This document shows positions 16,556 through 24,687 of a stretch of DNA of 64,000 nucleotides, one piece after another. Below the pieces are notes generated by a model. It did not search any database. It saw only the letters and a list, made by a program, of their open reading frames with translations, and was not told where the DNA came from. A program made the position numbers and the translations under genes. The stretch covers positions 1-64,000 of the forward strand of contig WJMO01000009.1 in NCBI GenBank assembly GCA_014727915.1, in the 5' to 3' direction. This DNA is from Candidatus Altarchaeales archaeon (GTDB lineage Archaea; Altiarchaeota; Altiarchaeia; IMC4; SCGC-AAA252-I15). Within the stretch, counting starts at the first letter, position 1. Each line of letters starts with the position of its first letter.

Positions 16556-17835
16556 ATGTACCCCCAGGTCCTCAGACGGTCTCCGTCCTCGACCCAACGC
16601 TCTCCGATATCCCTGCGATAGTACATGTTAGGGAGTATGATGTTACCTATCCTCTTGTACGCCTGGTCGCTGGCCTTCCTCATCGTCGCCGCGCAACCGC
16701 AGACGGTCAAAACCACGCCAGTGTCCCCTGCGACCACCCACTCCCCATCAACTTTCTTAACGTCCTCGAAGTGAACGCCGTCGTAGTTCTGCTTCTTGAA
16801 TATTACCACAGCCTCCTTGCTGTGCGTCTCAAAAGCCTCCCGGTCAGTGAAAGGATATGGGGGGACTATCACGCGCACACCCACCTGGAACCCGCTACGG
16901 GTCCTGAGCTGGGTTTTCTCCCCGGATGCAAGCCCATGCAGCAACTCGCCGAACGGGTTGAGTATGCCCTCCTGCTGGATGAAAACCGTGGGATACCCGA
17001 ACCTAGCCGTGAACTCTAGGGGGTAGACGCCGTTGTTGTTCACTATGCAGTTGACGTCGATGTAACCCACGTACCCCTCCTCCGCGAGCTTCGACTCCAT
17101 CTTAGCCAGCGTCGAATGGAATATCTTGTTCGGCGGGCTCCAGAACATGCTCGTTCCCATCTCACCCGTCGCGGGCCCGATGTTCCCTGGGAATAGCTTC
17201 TTATGCTCGAAGTTCACGTTGATGGGGTGCAGGAACTCCCTGCCGTTGAAGAAAGCACCCACCGCGACCTCAACACCGGATATGCGCTTCTGCAGCTGGA
17301 ATTCCCTTATCTTCTCGCTCCACACGTTCTTGTAGTGCATTAGGATCTGGATCACATCCCGTCCTGTCTCGTCCTCGCCCACGTATAACAGCTGCTTCTT
17401 GTTCTGCGCCTCACCGCTAGGCTTCACAACATACCTGGCTGGGTTGTTCTCCACGAACGAGATGGCCTCGTCGAACGAGCTGAACTTCCACTGCGGGATT
17501 ATGTTAACGCCGTACCTCTTAAGCTCCTCCTGTCCGAAACTACGGTCGTCCTCCAGCATGTCAGTGTAGGGGGTGCCGCCAACGACGGGCTTACCCTCTT
17601 CCCGGAGCCTCTTGGCCATGGTACCGTGGCCGAGAACGTCATCGAAGACCACCACATCCGCCCATCCGATCTCAGACTCCCAGTCCTCCACCTTGGGGAC
17701 GAACCCGTCGGCTATGTCCTTCTGTGTTTCGTCTTTGATGTGGTACTTCACGCCATGCCCTTCCTTCTGCACGGTCCATGCGATGTCGCTTATCAGCGCA
17801 CCGTATGAAACGAAAAGAAACTTCTTCCTCTCCAT
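16552..17835 (-). CDS. PurD-like ATP-grasp ligase
   Basis: A 427-residue ATP-grasp enzyme resembling phosphoribosylamine-glycine ligase: an N-terminal preATP domain (KKFLFVSYGALISDIAW), ATP-grasp core with YVVKPSGEAQNKK, VGAFFNGREFL, NVNFEHKKLFPGNIGP-TGEMGT and DVNCIVNNNGVYPLEFTARFGYP, then a C-terminal domain. ATP-grasp enzymes activate a carboxylate as acyl-phosphate and join it to an amine. Genuine PurD has a characteristic N-terminal sequence and the context of purine genes, neither of which is present, so I infer a paralogue with a different substrate. First gene of a three-gene unit. Confidence 0.8.
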   Translation of the reverse strand: MERKKFLFVSYGALISDIAWTVQKEGHGVKYHIKDETQKDIADGFVPKVEDWESEIGWADVVVFDDVLGHGTMAKRLREEGKPVVGGTPYTDMLEDDRSFGQEELKRYGVNIIPQWKFSSFDEAISFVENNPARYVVKPSGEAQNKKQLLYVGEDETGRDVIQILMHYKNVWSEKIREFQLQKRISGVEVAVGAFFNGREFLHPINVNFEHKKLFPGNIGPATGEMGTSMFWSPPNKIFHSTLAKMESKLAEEGYVGYIDVNCIVNNNGVYPLEFTARFGYPTVFIQQEGILNPFGELLHGLASGEKTQLRTRSGFQVGVRVIVPPYPFTDREAFETHSKEAVVIFKKQNYDGVHFEDVKKVDGEWVVAGDTGVVLTVCGCAATMRKASDQAYKRIGNIILPNMYYRRDIGERWVEDGDRLRTWGYI

Positions 17836-17895
17836 CTAATGAGCCCCATAAGATTCCTTCATGGTTTAAGACATCAGAAATAGTTTTTTGAGTCT

Positions 17896-18099
17896 CTAGT
17901 TCAACCTCACAATGGAAGTCTTGCCCCTGCTCTCGATGGATATCTTGTTCTCCCTCAATAGCCACCCCAGGGCATAGTCGACGTATCTGCCGCCGACCTG
18001 TTTCTTGACTTCAGACAATCTCGCCTCCCTAGACTCTTGGGATTCAAGAAGGGAATATACCTTCCCGGCGGTAGTGCCGGTCTCAGAAGATATGTCCAT
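17896..18099 (-). CDS. DUF2582-type winged-helix protein
   Basis: A 67-residue protein that matches the DUF2582 winged-helix pattern: ETGTTAGKVYSLL, a second helix, then YVDYALGWLLRENKISIES and a short wing ending SIVRLN. In archaea and bacteria this small protein is usually alone and of unknown target; DNA binding is inferred from fold. It is about 60 nt upstream of the ATP-grasp gene on the same strand and could be in the same transcript. Confidence 0.75.
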   Translation of the reverse strand: MDISSETGTTAGKVYSLLESQESREARLSEVKKQVGGRYVDYALGWLLRENKISIESRGKTSIVRLN

Positions 18100-18138
18100 A
18101 AAATGATATCTGCAACTCCAGTATATAAATCACCAGGT

Positions 18139-19005
18139 TCAACGCACATGGCCCGAATCTCCATGCCCTCCGCTATCATGGCCCTGGTCAAATGCCGTTC
18201 CCCCCTCCTGGTGGTGTATGTGAGCATCATCTGACATGACCTCCCAGTCCCCGTGGCTGTGGCCCGCGTCCACCGCATGGAAGGAGGCCATCAGGACCAG
18301 GACTCCCAGTATGAGTGCCGCCGACTGTTCCACCATCCTCCTTGCGCTGCCGTGCTTGTGAAGCTCGGGCATCAGGTCTGCGGTGGCGATGTATATGAAG
18401 CCCCCGGCTGCGACAGCGAGCGCATAGGGTATCATCGACTCCAGGCTTCCCAGGAAGAAATAGCCTAAAAGAGCCCCTAAGACCGCTGAGGTTGCGGATA
18501 TGAAATTGTAGGTCAGGGCCTTCCGTGTTTCCATCCCCGAGTGTATGAGGACCGAGAAGTCTCCGAACTCCTGGGGTATCTCGTGCAATAGTATGGCTAT
18601 TGTCGTCACAACCCCCACTGGCACGTTCATCATGTAGGCTGCGGCTATTATGACGCCGTCGATGAAGTTGTGGATTCCGTCCGCCACGAGGTTCAGGTAG
18701 GCCACGGGCCTCACGTCGCATTCCTCCTTGCCGCAGTGGTGCCAGTGGATGAACTTCTCGAATATGAAGAAGGCTATTATCCCTGCTAGGACAGCCCGGG
18801 ATGCTGCGCTACCAATCTCGGCCTCGGCCTCCGGTATGAGGTGTATGAAGGCTGCGGCCAGCAGGCTTCCTGACGCGAAGGCGACGAACAAAAGCAGGAA
18901 ACTGTGAAGTCTCCTCTTGCCGACGGACAGGCTGATCACTCCTATGAGGGAAAGCAGGCTGGTGAACACCACGCTCCCGAGTATCCAGGCAAACACAGAC
19001 ATCAT
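18139..19005 (-). CDS. ZIP family metal transporter
   Basis: A 288-residue ZIP transporter with about eight helices. The binuclear metal-site helices are visible as HNFIDGVIIAA (helix 4) and HEIPQEFGDFSVLI (helix 5), with histidine-rich stretches in the loop near residue 90 (HWHHCGKEECD) and at the C-terminus (HSHGDW, HIHHQE, HDSGGHGDSGH). It would import zinc or a related divalent metal. The start may be this Met or the next one. It faces a NikR-like regulator gene across a 72-bp AT-rich spacer, which suggests metal-dependent control. Confidence 0.92.
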   Translation of the reverse strand: MMSVFAWILGSVVFTSLLSLIGVISLSVGKRRLHSFLLLFVAFASGSLLAAAFIHLIPEAEAEIGSAASRAVLAGIIAFFIFEKFIHWHHCGKEECDVRPVAYLNLVADGIHNFIDGVIIAAAYMMNVPVGVVTTIAILLHEIPQEFGDFSVLIHSGMETRKALTYNFISATSAVLGALLGYFFLGSLESMIPYALAVAAGGFIYIATADLMPELHKHGSARRMVEQSAALILGVLVLMASFHAVDAGHSHGDWEVMSDDAHIHHQEGGTAFDQGHDSGGHGDSGHVR

Positions 19006-19015
19006 AAAAAAAGAG

Positions 19016-19043
19016 TTATTAATATTTAAAAATAAATTAATAA
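19016..19043. promoter_or_regulatory. inverted repeat in the ZIP/NikR-like divergent promoter
   Basis: TTATTAAT at 19016-19023 and ATTAATAA at 19036-19043 form a perfect 8-bp inverted repeat with a 12-bp spacer, midway between the divergent ZIP and NikR-like genes. NikR proteins bind inverted repeats of this type with longer spacers. The region is nearly all A and T, so a chance palindrome or paired TATA boxes are real alternatives. Confidence 0.35.
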
Positions 19044-19077
19044 TTATTGGTTGTTCTTGGGGTTTTTTTATTAAAAA

Positions 19078-19461
19078 ATGGCTGTTATCAGCGTCTCAGT
19101 GGACGAGGAAACCATCTCAGAACTAGATCTGATAATATCTGAGGGAGGTTTCAAGGGACGGTCTGACGCCTTCCGCACGGCAGTGAAGCTGCTGGCGAGA
19201 GAGCAGACGCAGCAGAAGAAGATGAGGGGCAGAGTGAACGGCCTGCTGATACTCATACACGATGAAAGGCATGAGACGGCGTTCACCGATGCACGGCACA
19301 GGTACGAGGACCTGATAAAGACCTCAGTCCACAACCAGCTGGGCAGGGGGAAATGCCTGGAGATCTTCCTCCTGGAAGGCGAAGCCAAGAAGGTGAAGGA
19401 GCTGATGAGACTATGCCGCAGCAGCGGCAGGGCTGAATACCTCAAACTGGTCACGACATAG
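19078..19461 (+). CDS. NikR-like ribbon-helix-helix metal regulator
   Basis: A 127-residue protein with an N-terminal RHH domain (AVISVSVDEETISELD, then GFKGRSDAFRTAVKLL) and a NikR-type ACT-like metal domain (NGLLILIHDERH...SVHNQLGRGKCLEIFLLEG). The cysteine of KCLEI and the histidine 8 residues before it line up with the NikR nickel site, but the second histidine of that strand is replaced by Gln, so the metal may not be nickel. Divergent from a ZIP transporter, it probably controls that gene and itself. No leader space for a ribosome site is seen, so a leaderless start is likely. Confidence 0.85.
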   Translation: MAVISVSVDEETISELDLIISEGGFKGRSDAFRTAVKLLAREQTQQKKMRGRVNGLLILIHDERHETAFTDARHRYEDLIKTSVHNQLGRGKCLEIFLLEGEAKKVKELMRLCRSSGRAEYLKLVTT

Positions 19462-19530
19462 GTTCACATCGTCCCTTTGCCCAACCACTCTCTAAGCCTT
19501 TTTTTAACCGCCCGCACAATTCACTATGCC

Positions 19531-19884
19531 ATGAGCAGCAAACGCATGGCCATAGCAGTGGTTGTCGGCCTGCTGTCCGGCATATTCTGCGCGGTCGGAA
19601 CCGCCCAGATGGCAGACGAGGGAAAATTCGACTTCGAAGTTACGAACGGCCTGCTCGCCAGCACAGTCTACAACCGGATACTCATAGGCTTGGTCGTAGG
19701 GCTCGCAGGCGGCATAGCAATGCATCCTGTCCTGAGAGGCGCCCTCGCAGGAGCTATTGTGTCGATGGCCATCAGCATACACCCGATAGTCGACGGGAAC
19801 CCCATGGGCGGGCTGATGCCCCTCCTATTCGGGATAGCCTACGGAGTGATCGCGGATGTCCTGTCAACAAGGTACGGAAGATGA
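19531..19884 (+). CDS. small multi-helix membrane protein
   Basis: A 117-residue hydrophobic protein with four predicted helices, glycine-rich (VVVGLLSGIFCAVG, LIGLVVGLAGGIAMHP, GGLMPLLFGIAYGVIADV). The start at MSSKRM is preferred: a T-rich TTTTTTTAACC lies about 30 nt upstream and the longer frame from 19477 adds an unlikely N-terminus. No family recognised. It sits alone between the NikR-like gene and a convergent regulator. Confidence 0.6.
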   Translation: MSSKRMAIAVVVGLLSGIFCAVGTAQMADEGKFDFEVTNGLLASTVYNRILIGLVVGLAGGIAMHPVLRGALAGAIVSMAISIHPIVDGNPMGGLMPLLFGIAYGVIADVLSTRYGR

Positions 19885-19885
19885 C

Positions 19886-20914
19886 CTACCCCGCAACTAT
19901 GTTGCCGTAGCTGTGCTCTATGATGTGGTCTGTACGGTCTAGCGGGTACAGGTGGGTGACGGGCTCACCGGACAACAGCCTACCCCCCTTATATGCCTTC
20001 ATAGTCCTTCCATGCGAGTCCCTGTAGCCTGTGTAGTCCCTGTGAACCGACAAAAGTATGGACTCCAGGTCCCCTGACACCTTCAGGACATGGGATGGGT
20101 CCTCGAGCATTCTCCTGGTGTGGGGTTTCCTCTCCTCAACGGATACGTGGGGGCTCATGTGCAGGTGGGTGAACGACAGCAGACCAAAGCCCAGCTTACG
20201 CACGTCAGGTATCCTGACCGGCTTCAGCAAACCCCTGTCAAGGAACCGGTTTCTCAGCGTGTTCACCGTCTGCCTGCTGACCCCCGCATGGGCTGCAACT
20301 CTCTCATCTGTGGTGTCCGGGTGGTCCACCAACGACCTCATTGTGTTCAATTCCCTGCCACTTGGTCTCCAACCTCCATCCTCGACCTTGAATTCACAGT
20401 CATCCCTTTCATGTTCGAGGTTGAAGTGGTCGGCCAACAACGGAGCGTAGTCGAAGAACCTTGGTATTTGGGTGAGCTTCAGCGGGAAGAAGACGTAGTT
20501 ATGGCGTTTGTCCGTGAGGTATCCGCTCTCATGGTGTATCCTGTGGTGGTTTATTATATGCTCCCGGACGTGGGTTAGGCTGCCCGCAGCCCCGAGGCTG
20601 AGGTGCTGGCCGCCGCTGTTGACCATGTAGAAGACGGTGGAGACACCGTCCCGTATGCTCTCCTTGAGCACGTCCACTCCTCCCTTGGCCGTGCCCGCGA
20701 ACTCTCCGTACAATATGGTGAGGAGCTCGCAGCCGACCCTCCTGAAATCCGGCACATAAAAACCCCTATACAAACCCTTGTCCTGAAGCCTCTTACGGAT
20801 GACAGTGACAGTCGACCTGCCCAAACCCAGCCTATCACCCAGCTCCAAATCCGAAAAACCAGGCCACCTGACCAAACCATACAAGACCATGCACTCACGA
20901 TCCGACAAAACCAT
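19886..20914 (-). CDS. duplicated winged-helix regulator
   Basis: A 342-residue protein made of two similar halves. Each starts with a winged helix (LELGDRLGLGRSTVTVIRKRL at about 23-43; RVAAHAGVSRQTVNTLRNRF at about 204-223) followed by a matching beta segment (FYVPDFRRVGCELLTILYGEF versus VRIPDVRKLGFGLLSFTHLH). So it is an internal duplication of a wHTH plus Lrp-like or sensor domain. Likely a DNA-binding transcription regulator of an archaeal group without a characterised member. The first 30 codons and the sequence upstream are strongly T/G-rich on the coding strand. Confidence 0.7.
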   Translation of the reverse strand: MVLSDRECMVLYGLVRWPGFSDLELGDRLGLGRSTVTVIRKRLQDKGLYRGFYVPDFRRVGCELLTILYGEFAGTAKGGVDVLKESIRDGVSTVFYMVNSGGQHLSLGAAGSLTHVREHIINHHRIHHESGYLTDKRHNYVFFPLKLTQIPRFFDYAPLLADHFNLEHERDDCEFKVEDGGWRPSGRELNTMRSLVDHPDTTDERVAAHAGVSRQTVNTLRNRFLDRGLLKPVRIPDVRKLGFGLLSFTHLHMSPHVSVEERKPHTRRMLEDPSHVLKVSGDLESILLSVHRDYTGYRDSHGRTMKAYKGGRLLSGEPVTHLYPLDRTDHIIEHSYGNIVAG

Positions 20915-20976
20915 ACCCGCTCAATAAACCCATTACCCACAAACCAATAAAAAACCCCGACAAAAAGAGAAAAAAC

Positions 20977-21642
20977 TCACAAAACCACTATCCGATTGGA
21001 TACTCGGTCGTATCCTGGCACTATATCGTATATGTCCATTTGTAGTGAGATTTCCAGGTCTTTCTCCTGGCCTAGCTGCCTGAGCCTTTTGGCGCCGTTC
21101 CCTTCAAGTATCCTGTTTCTGATACCCTCAAAATCAGCATCATTGCCCAACAGCTTCTCCCTGATGAAGTTGGCGCATTCCTCATCCTCAATTGCCTTCT
21201 CGTTCCCGTTCAAACCCATCGCAACAAGCGAGACAACATCCGGGTCGCGTTCCAGTATGTGTGAGACCAGTGGGCCGGCGTTGGCGAAGCTGCCGATCAA
21301 CACCTCCTCGGCATTGACTGCGGCCACAATCCCCTGGGAACCGGCAGAGGACGAGAAAACAACGGTCTTACCCGACAAGTCCATCTTCGAGATGAGATAC
21401 GGGGAGTTCCCCACGTCAAAACCCTCCGGCGGCAGACCCTCCCGCTCACCAACAAGAAGATAGTTCGGGTTCTCCTCCTTCAGCCGATACGCCTCACCCA
21501 AACCCCCCACCGGAACAACACCAACAGCACCAGCCCCAAAACAACCCAAAACAGTATTACTAGCCCTGAAAACATCAAAAACAACAGCCAAACCAACAGC
21601 AGAACTAGCGCCGTCCACGAATCTACTCGTCCTTATTTCCAT
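20977..21642 (-). CDS. ComB family 2-phosphosulfolactate phosphatase-like protein
   Basis: A 221-residue ComB-family protein: VVFDVFRASNTVLGCFGAGA matches the family's iDVlRATTT start, and GEREGLPPEGFDVGNSPY, FSSSAGSQGIVAA and GNEKAIEDEECANFI follow in order. In methanogens ComB makes sulfolactate for coenzyme M, but the family is broad and many members are in non-methanogens, so the substrate is open. It overlaps the 3' end of the second TrmB-like gene by 20 nt and is therefore the last gene of the radical SAM unit. The first 50 codons are markedly depleted in C and A. Confidence 0.78.
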   Translation of the reverse strand: MEIRTSRFVDGASSAVGLAVVFDVFRASNTVLGCFGAGAVGVVPVGGLGEAYRLKEENPNYLLVGEREGLPPEGFDVGNSPYLISKMDLSGKTVVFSSSAGSQGIVAAVNAEEVLIGSFANAGPLVSHILERDPDVVSLVAMGLNGNEKAIEDEECANFIREKLLGNDADFEGIRNRILEGNGAKRLRQLGQEKDLEISLQMDIYDIVPGYDRVSNRIVVL

Positions 21643-22585
21643 ATTTGCTCCTCAACTGACTCTTCACCTCTTTGATTATCTTCAAACCTTTCCTACCCTT
21701 CAGATTCACGCCTTTCTCATACTCTTTCATATACATCTCCTTGGCACTCCTAGCGGTATCTGGAGATTTAATGTATACTCCACCGATGATCTCACCCTTG
21801 TTGTCCCTGAGATATAACATCACCTCGCTTACCTTATCCCTCTCTGGGAACACAAGATGCAATCCTGGCAGGTCCTCAAGATAAATCAAGTCTAAGGTTT
21901 CAATCTCCCGAAGATTTTTCAGATTGTCTATGATGACCTCACATTCCCTATAAGCCCACTCTGGATCATGGTATAGTTTCAAGGCGTGATTGTAGATGTA
22001 ATCAACGTCAAATGAAGTGAGATAAGTGACGTGCAGTTTCTTCTTGACAAAGCAGAGGTCATGAATATCCCTAAAACAATTCCCTCGGTCGATGAAATCC
22101 AACAACCTCTGAGAATAAGTTATGTTAGCAAAACGTCCCAACGCATATAGTCTCTTGGCAGTCTTTGAAGTCTGAGCGATTTTCAAGAAAAATGGAGTGT
22201 GATCCAGGTATTCAACTACCGGCTTGAACTTGCTCAACTTGGATTTGCTAAAGAAATCTTCCACATCACTCATCAAATCCTCGAACTCGTCCAAATCCCT
22301 CCTGTAATACTCACGTTTTTCTACCAAAGCATGTTCAATACCCTCAAAATTGACGTCATATCTGCCATGATCCGACCTGATAATAAATCCCTTGACTTTG
22401 AGGAACCTGAGAATCTTGAAGAGATTAGCCTTAAGCATCAACTTACCCCTAAGCCTCTTATACTCGTCTAAAATAGTCTTTGGGGACGTGTCTTCCCCAT
22501 CACTCTTAAGACGATAGACACATTGTAGAATATCCAACTGTTGCCTGGTCAAACCCAAACCCTCAGCAAACCTCTCAAAATCCAA
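21623..22585 (-). CDS. TrmB-like winged-helix regulator, copy B
   Basis: A 320-residue protein with an N-terminal winged helix (LTRQQLDILQCVYRLK, then LKANLFKILRFLKVKGFII), a helical linker of about 50 residues, and a C-terminal alpha/beta domain ending in IIGGVYIKSPDTARSAKEMY. This plan resembles TrmB-type regulators (wHTH, coiled coil, ligand domain). It is a clear full-length paralogue of the gene at 23648-24649: VVEYLDHTPFF, TYLTSFDVDYIYNHA and ECEVIIDNL match in order. It lies 17 nt after the radical SAM gene and overlaps the ComB-like gene. More AT-rich than the window average. Confidence 0.65.
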   Translation of the reverse strand: MDFERFAEGLGLTRQQLDILQCVYRLKSDGEDTSPKTILDEYKRLRGKLMLKANLFKILRFLKVKGFIIRSDHGRYDVNFEGIEHALVEKREYYRRDLDEFEDLMSDVEDFFSKSKLSKFKPVVEYLDHTPFFLKIAQTSKTAKRLYALGRFANITYSQRLLDFIDRGNCFRDIHDLCFVKKKLHVTYLTSFDVDYIYNHALKLYHDPEWAYRECEVIIDNLKNLREIETLDLIYLEDLPGLHLVFPERDKVSEVMLYLRDNKGEIIGGVYIKSPDTARSAKEMYMKEYEKGVNLKGRKGLKIIKEVKSQLRSKYGNKDE

Positions 22586-22602
22586 CCCACACCACCACTT
22601 AA

Positions 22603-23676
22603 CTAAGGGGAAGTATTGATTAAAATGTTATCTTCCTTACTCATCCAACATATGGGATCTGATTTGCAATAATCTCCCTCTATTAGTTCTGAAGCAGCAC
22701 GACAACCCCAACAAAAATTGTTCTTTTCACATTTACTACAATGGCCAGATATGGTTTCTGGTGAATGTAATTTTTCATAAAGGAGTTTTTCCTTGTTCTC
22801 TGAGAATATTTTCTTAAATGACTGTTTGTTCACGTTACCTGCGTATGTTGAGTAAACCATTGAACATCCAAGAACATCTCCATGGTAGTTAATCACACAT
22901 TTCGTACCACAGTAGAATTTGGTTCCAAATCCAGGTCCGCTTTCTACGCTGTCCTTTGAGTTTCTATATTTGTATACATCCCACATTCTCTCAAACTTAG
23001 GGGATAAATTCTCCGACTCTTTTGCCAAACCAAAAGCTCGATATGGGTATAGTATAACCGAAATATTCTTTTCATCATATGCCCAATCAATAGTCTTGAC
23101 GTAATCCTTATCTCTAATAATCGGATCTGTCACAGTGATTGCTAATGCGATGTTTTCTGCCCCAAAATTTGTACCCATTAGGTTTTCCAATCCGTTAATC
23201 TGGTTTTCAAGATAACCATCAGAACATTCATGGGTTTTGTAATGAATCTCCTTATCCAAAGTGTCTATGTGAATGTGTGCTAAATCAACTATTTCATTCA
23301 CTTTTTTAGCATCTTCAATCTCTTTCATATATGCGCCATTTGTCATCAGCAAATTTGTTAGGCCCTTATATTTGCTATATGACATTATCTCATACCAGTT
23401 ATCACGTGCTAAGGGTTCTCCCCCTCCCCAATTGACTTGTTTGACATCTAGTTCTACTAGATCATCAATTATCTCAAATATTTTTTCATCTGATAGCTGT
23501 TTTACATTTTCTGGAGTTGACTCAGCATAACAGTAATTGCATCCACCGTCGCAGAATGACGTTAATCCTATCTCAACTGTATAGAGTTTACCTTCATTGA
23601 AATATTTCATCTGGGATTGAAAATCCTTTGTAAAGCCCTTCCTGACGTTATTTTCGCATCTTAGTAGATTTTCCAC
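22603..23676 (-). CDS. radical SAM protein with SPASM domain
   Basis: A 357-residue radical SAM enzyme. The [4Fe-4S] site is C42, C46, C49 in CDGGCNYCYAES; NWGGGEPLARDNW is the GGE motif. The last 100 residues carry nine cysteines (CGTKCVINYHGDVLGC, HCSKCEKNNFCWGCR, DYCKSDPIC), a SPASM region that binds two extra clusters. SPASM enzymes mostly modify ribosomal peptides or proteins. It overlaps the first TrmB-like gene by 29 nt and is followed by its paralogue. The gene is AT-rich with T/A-ending codons, unlike its GC-rich surroundings, which suggests acquisition. No precursor peptide was recognised beside it. Confidence 0.9.
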   Translation of the reverse strand: MENLLRCENNVRKGFTKDFQSQMKYFNEGKLYTVEIGLTSFCDGGCNYCYAESTPENVKQLSDEKIFEIIDDLVELDVKQVNWGGGEPLARDNWYEIMSYSKYKGLTNLLMTNGAYMKEIEDAKKVNEIVDLAHIHIDTLDKEIHYKTHECSDGYLENQINGLENLMGTNFGAENIALAITVTDPIIRDKDYVKTIDWAYDEKNISVILYPYRAFGLAKESENLSPKFERMWDVYKYRNSKDSVESGPGFGTKFYCGTKCVINYHGDVLGCSMVYSTYAGNVNKQSFKKIFSENKEKLLYEKLHSPETISGHCSKCEKNNFCWGCRAASELIEGDYCKSDPICWMSKEDNILINTSP

Positions 23677-24649
23677 TTGATTTCCCCCTAGATGATAATC
23701 CTTTCAGATCATCTCTCATTTTTTTGAAAATTTTGTTTTTTCTAGGTCCTGAGATGTCAGTTGCTATAGAGCAATTTTTCATGAATTCTTCTTTGGCTCT
23801 TTTTGCAGTCTCGATTGATCTAATATAGACTCCACCAATTGCCATTTGACGTTCGTTTCTGATGAACATGAAATAGTCTCTTAGTATCTCTCCTTCTGTA
23901 AGTAGGATGTCCATCCCATATGGGAAATCACTGTACATTACTTTCAGATTTTCGTGCAAGGAAATCATGCTTTCGAGGTTATCAATTATGGATTCACATT
24001 CCTTTATTGCTAGATCGTGTTTATCATGTTTTCTCATGAACTGTTCATAGGGGTATTCAATGGAGAGGCTTGAAAGGTATTTTATTGACAATTCTTTTTC
24101 TTTCAGACATCTATCCCGTTCTATATCGACATATGTGTCAATTCCCATGCTCTGGGCTAGAGTATATGAATATGCAATATTGGGGAACTTAGAAACTGTA
24201 TAATACGCTTTTGATGTTTGAAGTAATCTTGTAATCCGGTTAAATACTTCATTATAGTCAAGGTATTCTACTATTGGTTTTTCTGGTTGTGTGGTGGTTT
24301 TTTTGAAGTAGTCTTCGAGTTGGTTGGTGAGTTGGTCGTAGTGTTGTAGTTTTTTGTGGTATTGTTGTTGGCGTTTTTGGAGTGTTTTTTTGATGTTGTC
24401 GTAGGCTATTTGGTAGTTGGCTTCGCCTTCGCGGCTGAGGAAGTCCTTGTCCAGCAGGATTTTCAGTTGGCGGAAGAGGTTGCTCTTCTGGATGGTTCCG
24501 CCGAAGTCGTGGGAGTAGGTTAGTTCTATCTCCCGGGGTGTGGCTACCTTGTTCTTGGAGACGATCTTGTAGACGGATTTCAGGATGTTCAGCTGCTGGT
24601 CCGTTATTCCCAGGATGCTCGGCGCGTCTATGTCGTCGATTTCAGGCAT
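23648..24649 (-). CDS. TrmB-like winged-helix regulator, copy A
   Basis: A 333-residue paralogue of the gene at 21623-22585 with the same plan: winged helix (ITDQQLNILKSVYKIV, KSNLFRQLKILLDKDFL), helical linker rich in Gln and Lys, and C-terminal domain with AIGGVYIRSIETAKRAKEEF. The composition is a mosaic: the first 70 codons are GC-rich like the host, the next 50 codons use almost only A and C, and the rest is AT-rich with T-ending codons. It is the first gene of the radical SAM unit and has a perfect palindrome just upstream of its TATA box. Confidence 0.65.
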   Translation of the reverse strand: MPEIDDIDAPSILGITDQQLNILKSVYKIVSKNKVATPREIELTYSHDFGGTIQKSNLFRQLKILLDKDFLSREGEANYQIAYDNIKKTLQKRQQQYHKKLQHYDQLTNQLEDYFKKTTTQPEKPIVEYLDYNEVFNRITRLLQTSKAYYTVSKFPNIAYSYTLAQSMGIDTYVDIERDRCLKEKELSIKYLSSLSIEYPYEQFMRKHDKHDLAIKECESIIDNLESMISLHENLKVMYSDFPYGMDILLTEGEILRDYFMFIRNERQMAIGGVYIRSIETAKRAKEEFMKNCSIATDISGPRKNKIFKKMRDDLKGLSSRGKSSGKSTKMRK

Positions 24650-24687
24650 CTTGCCACTACCCCCCTCATGTACAGAATGTGAAAAAC

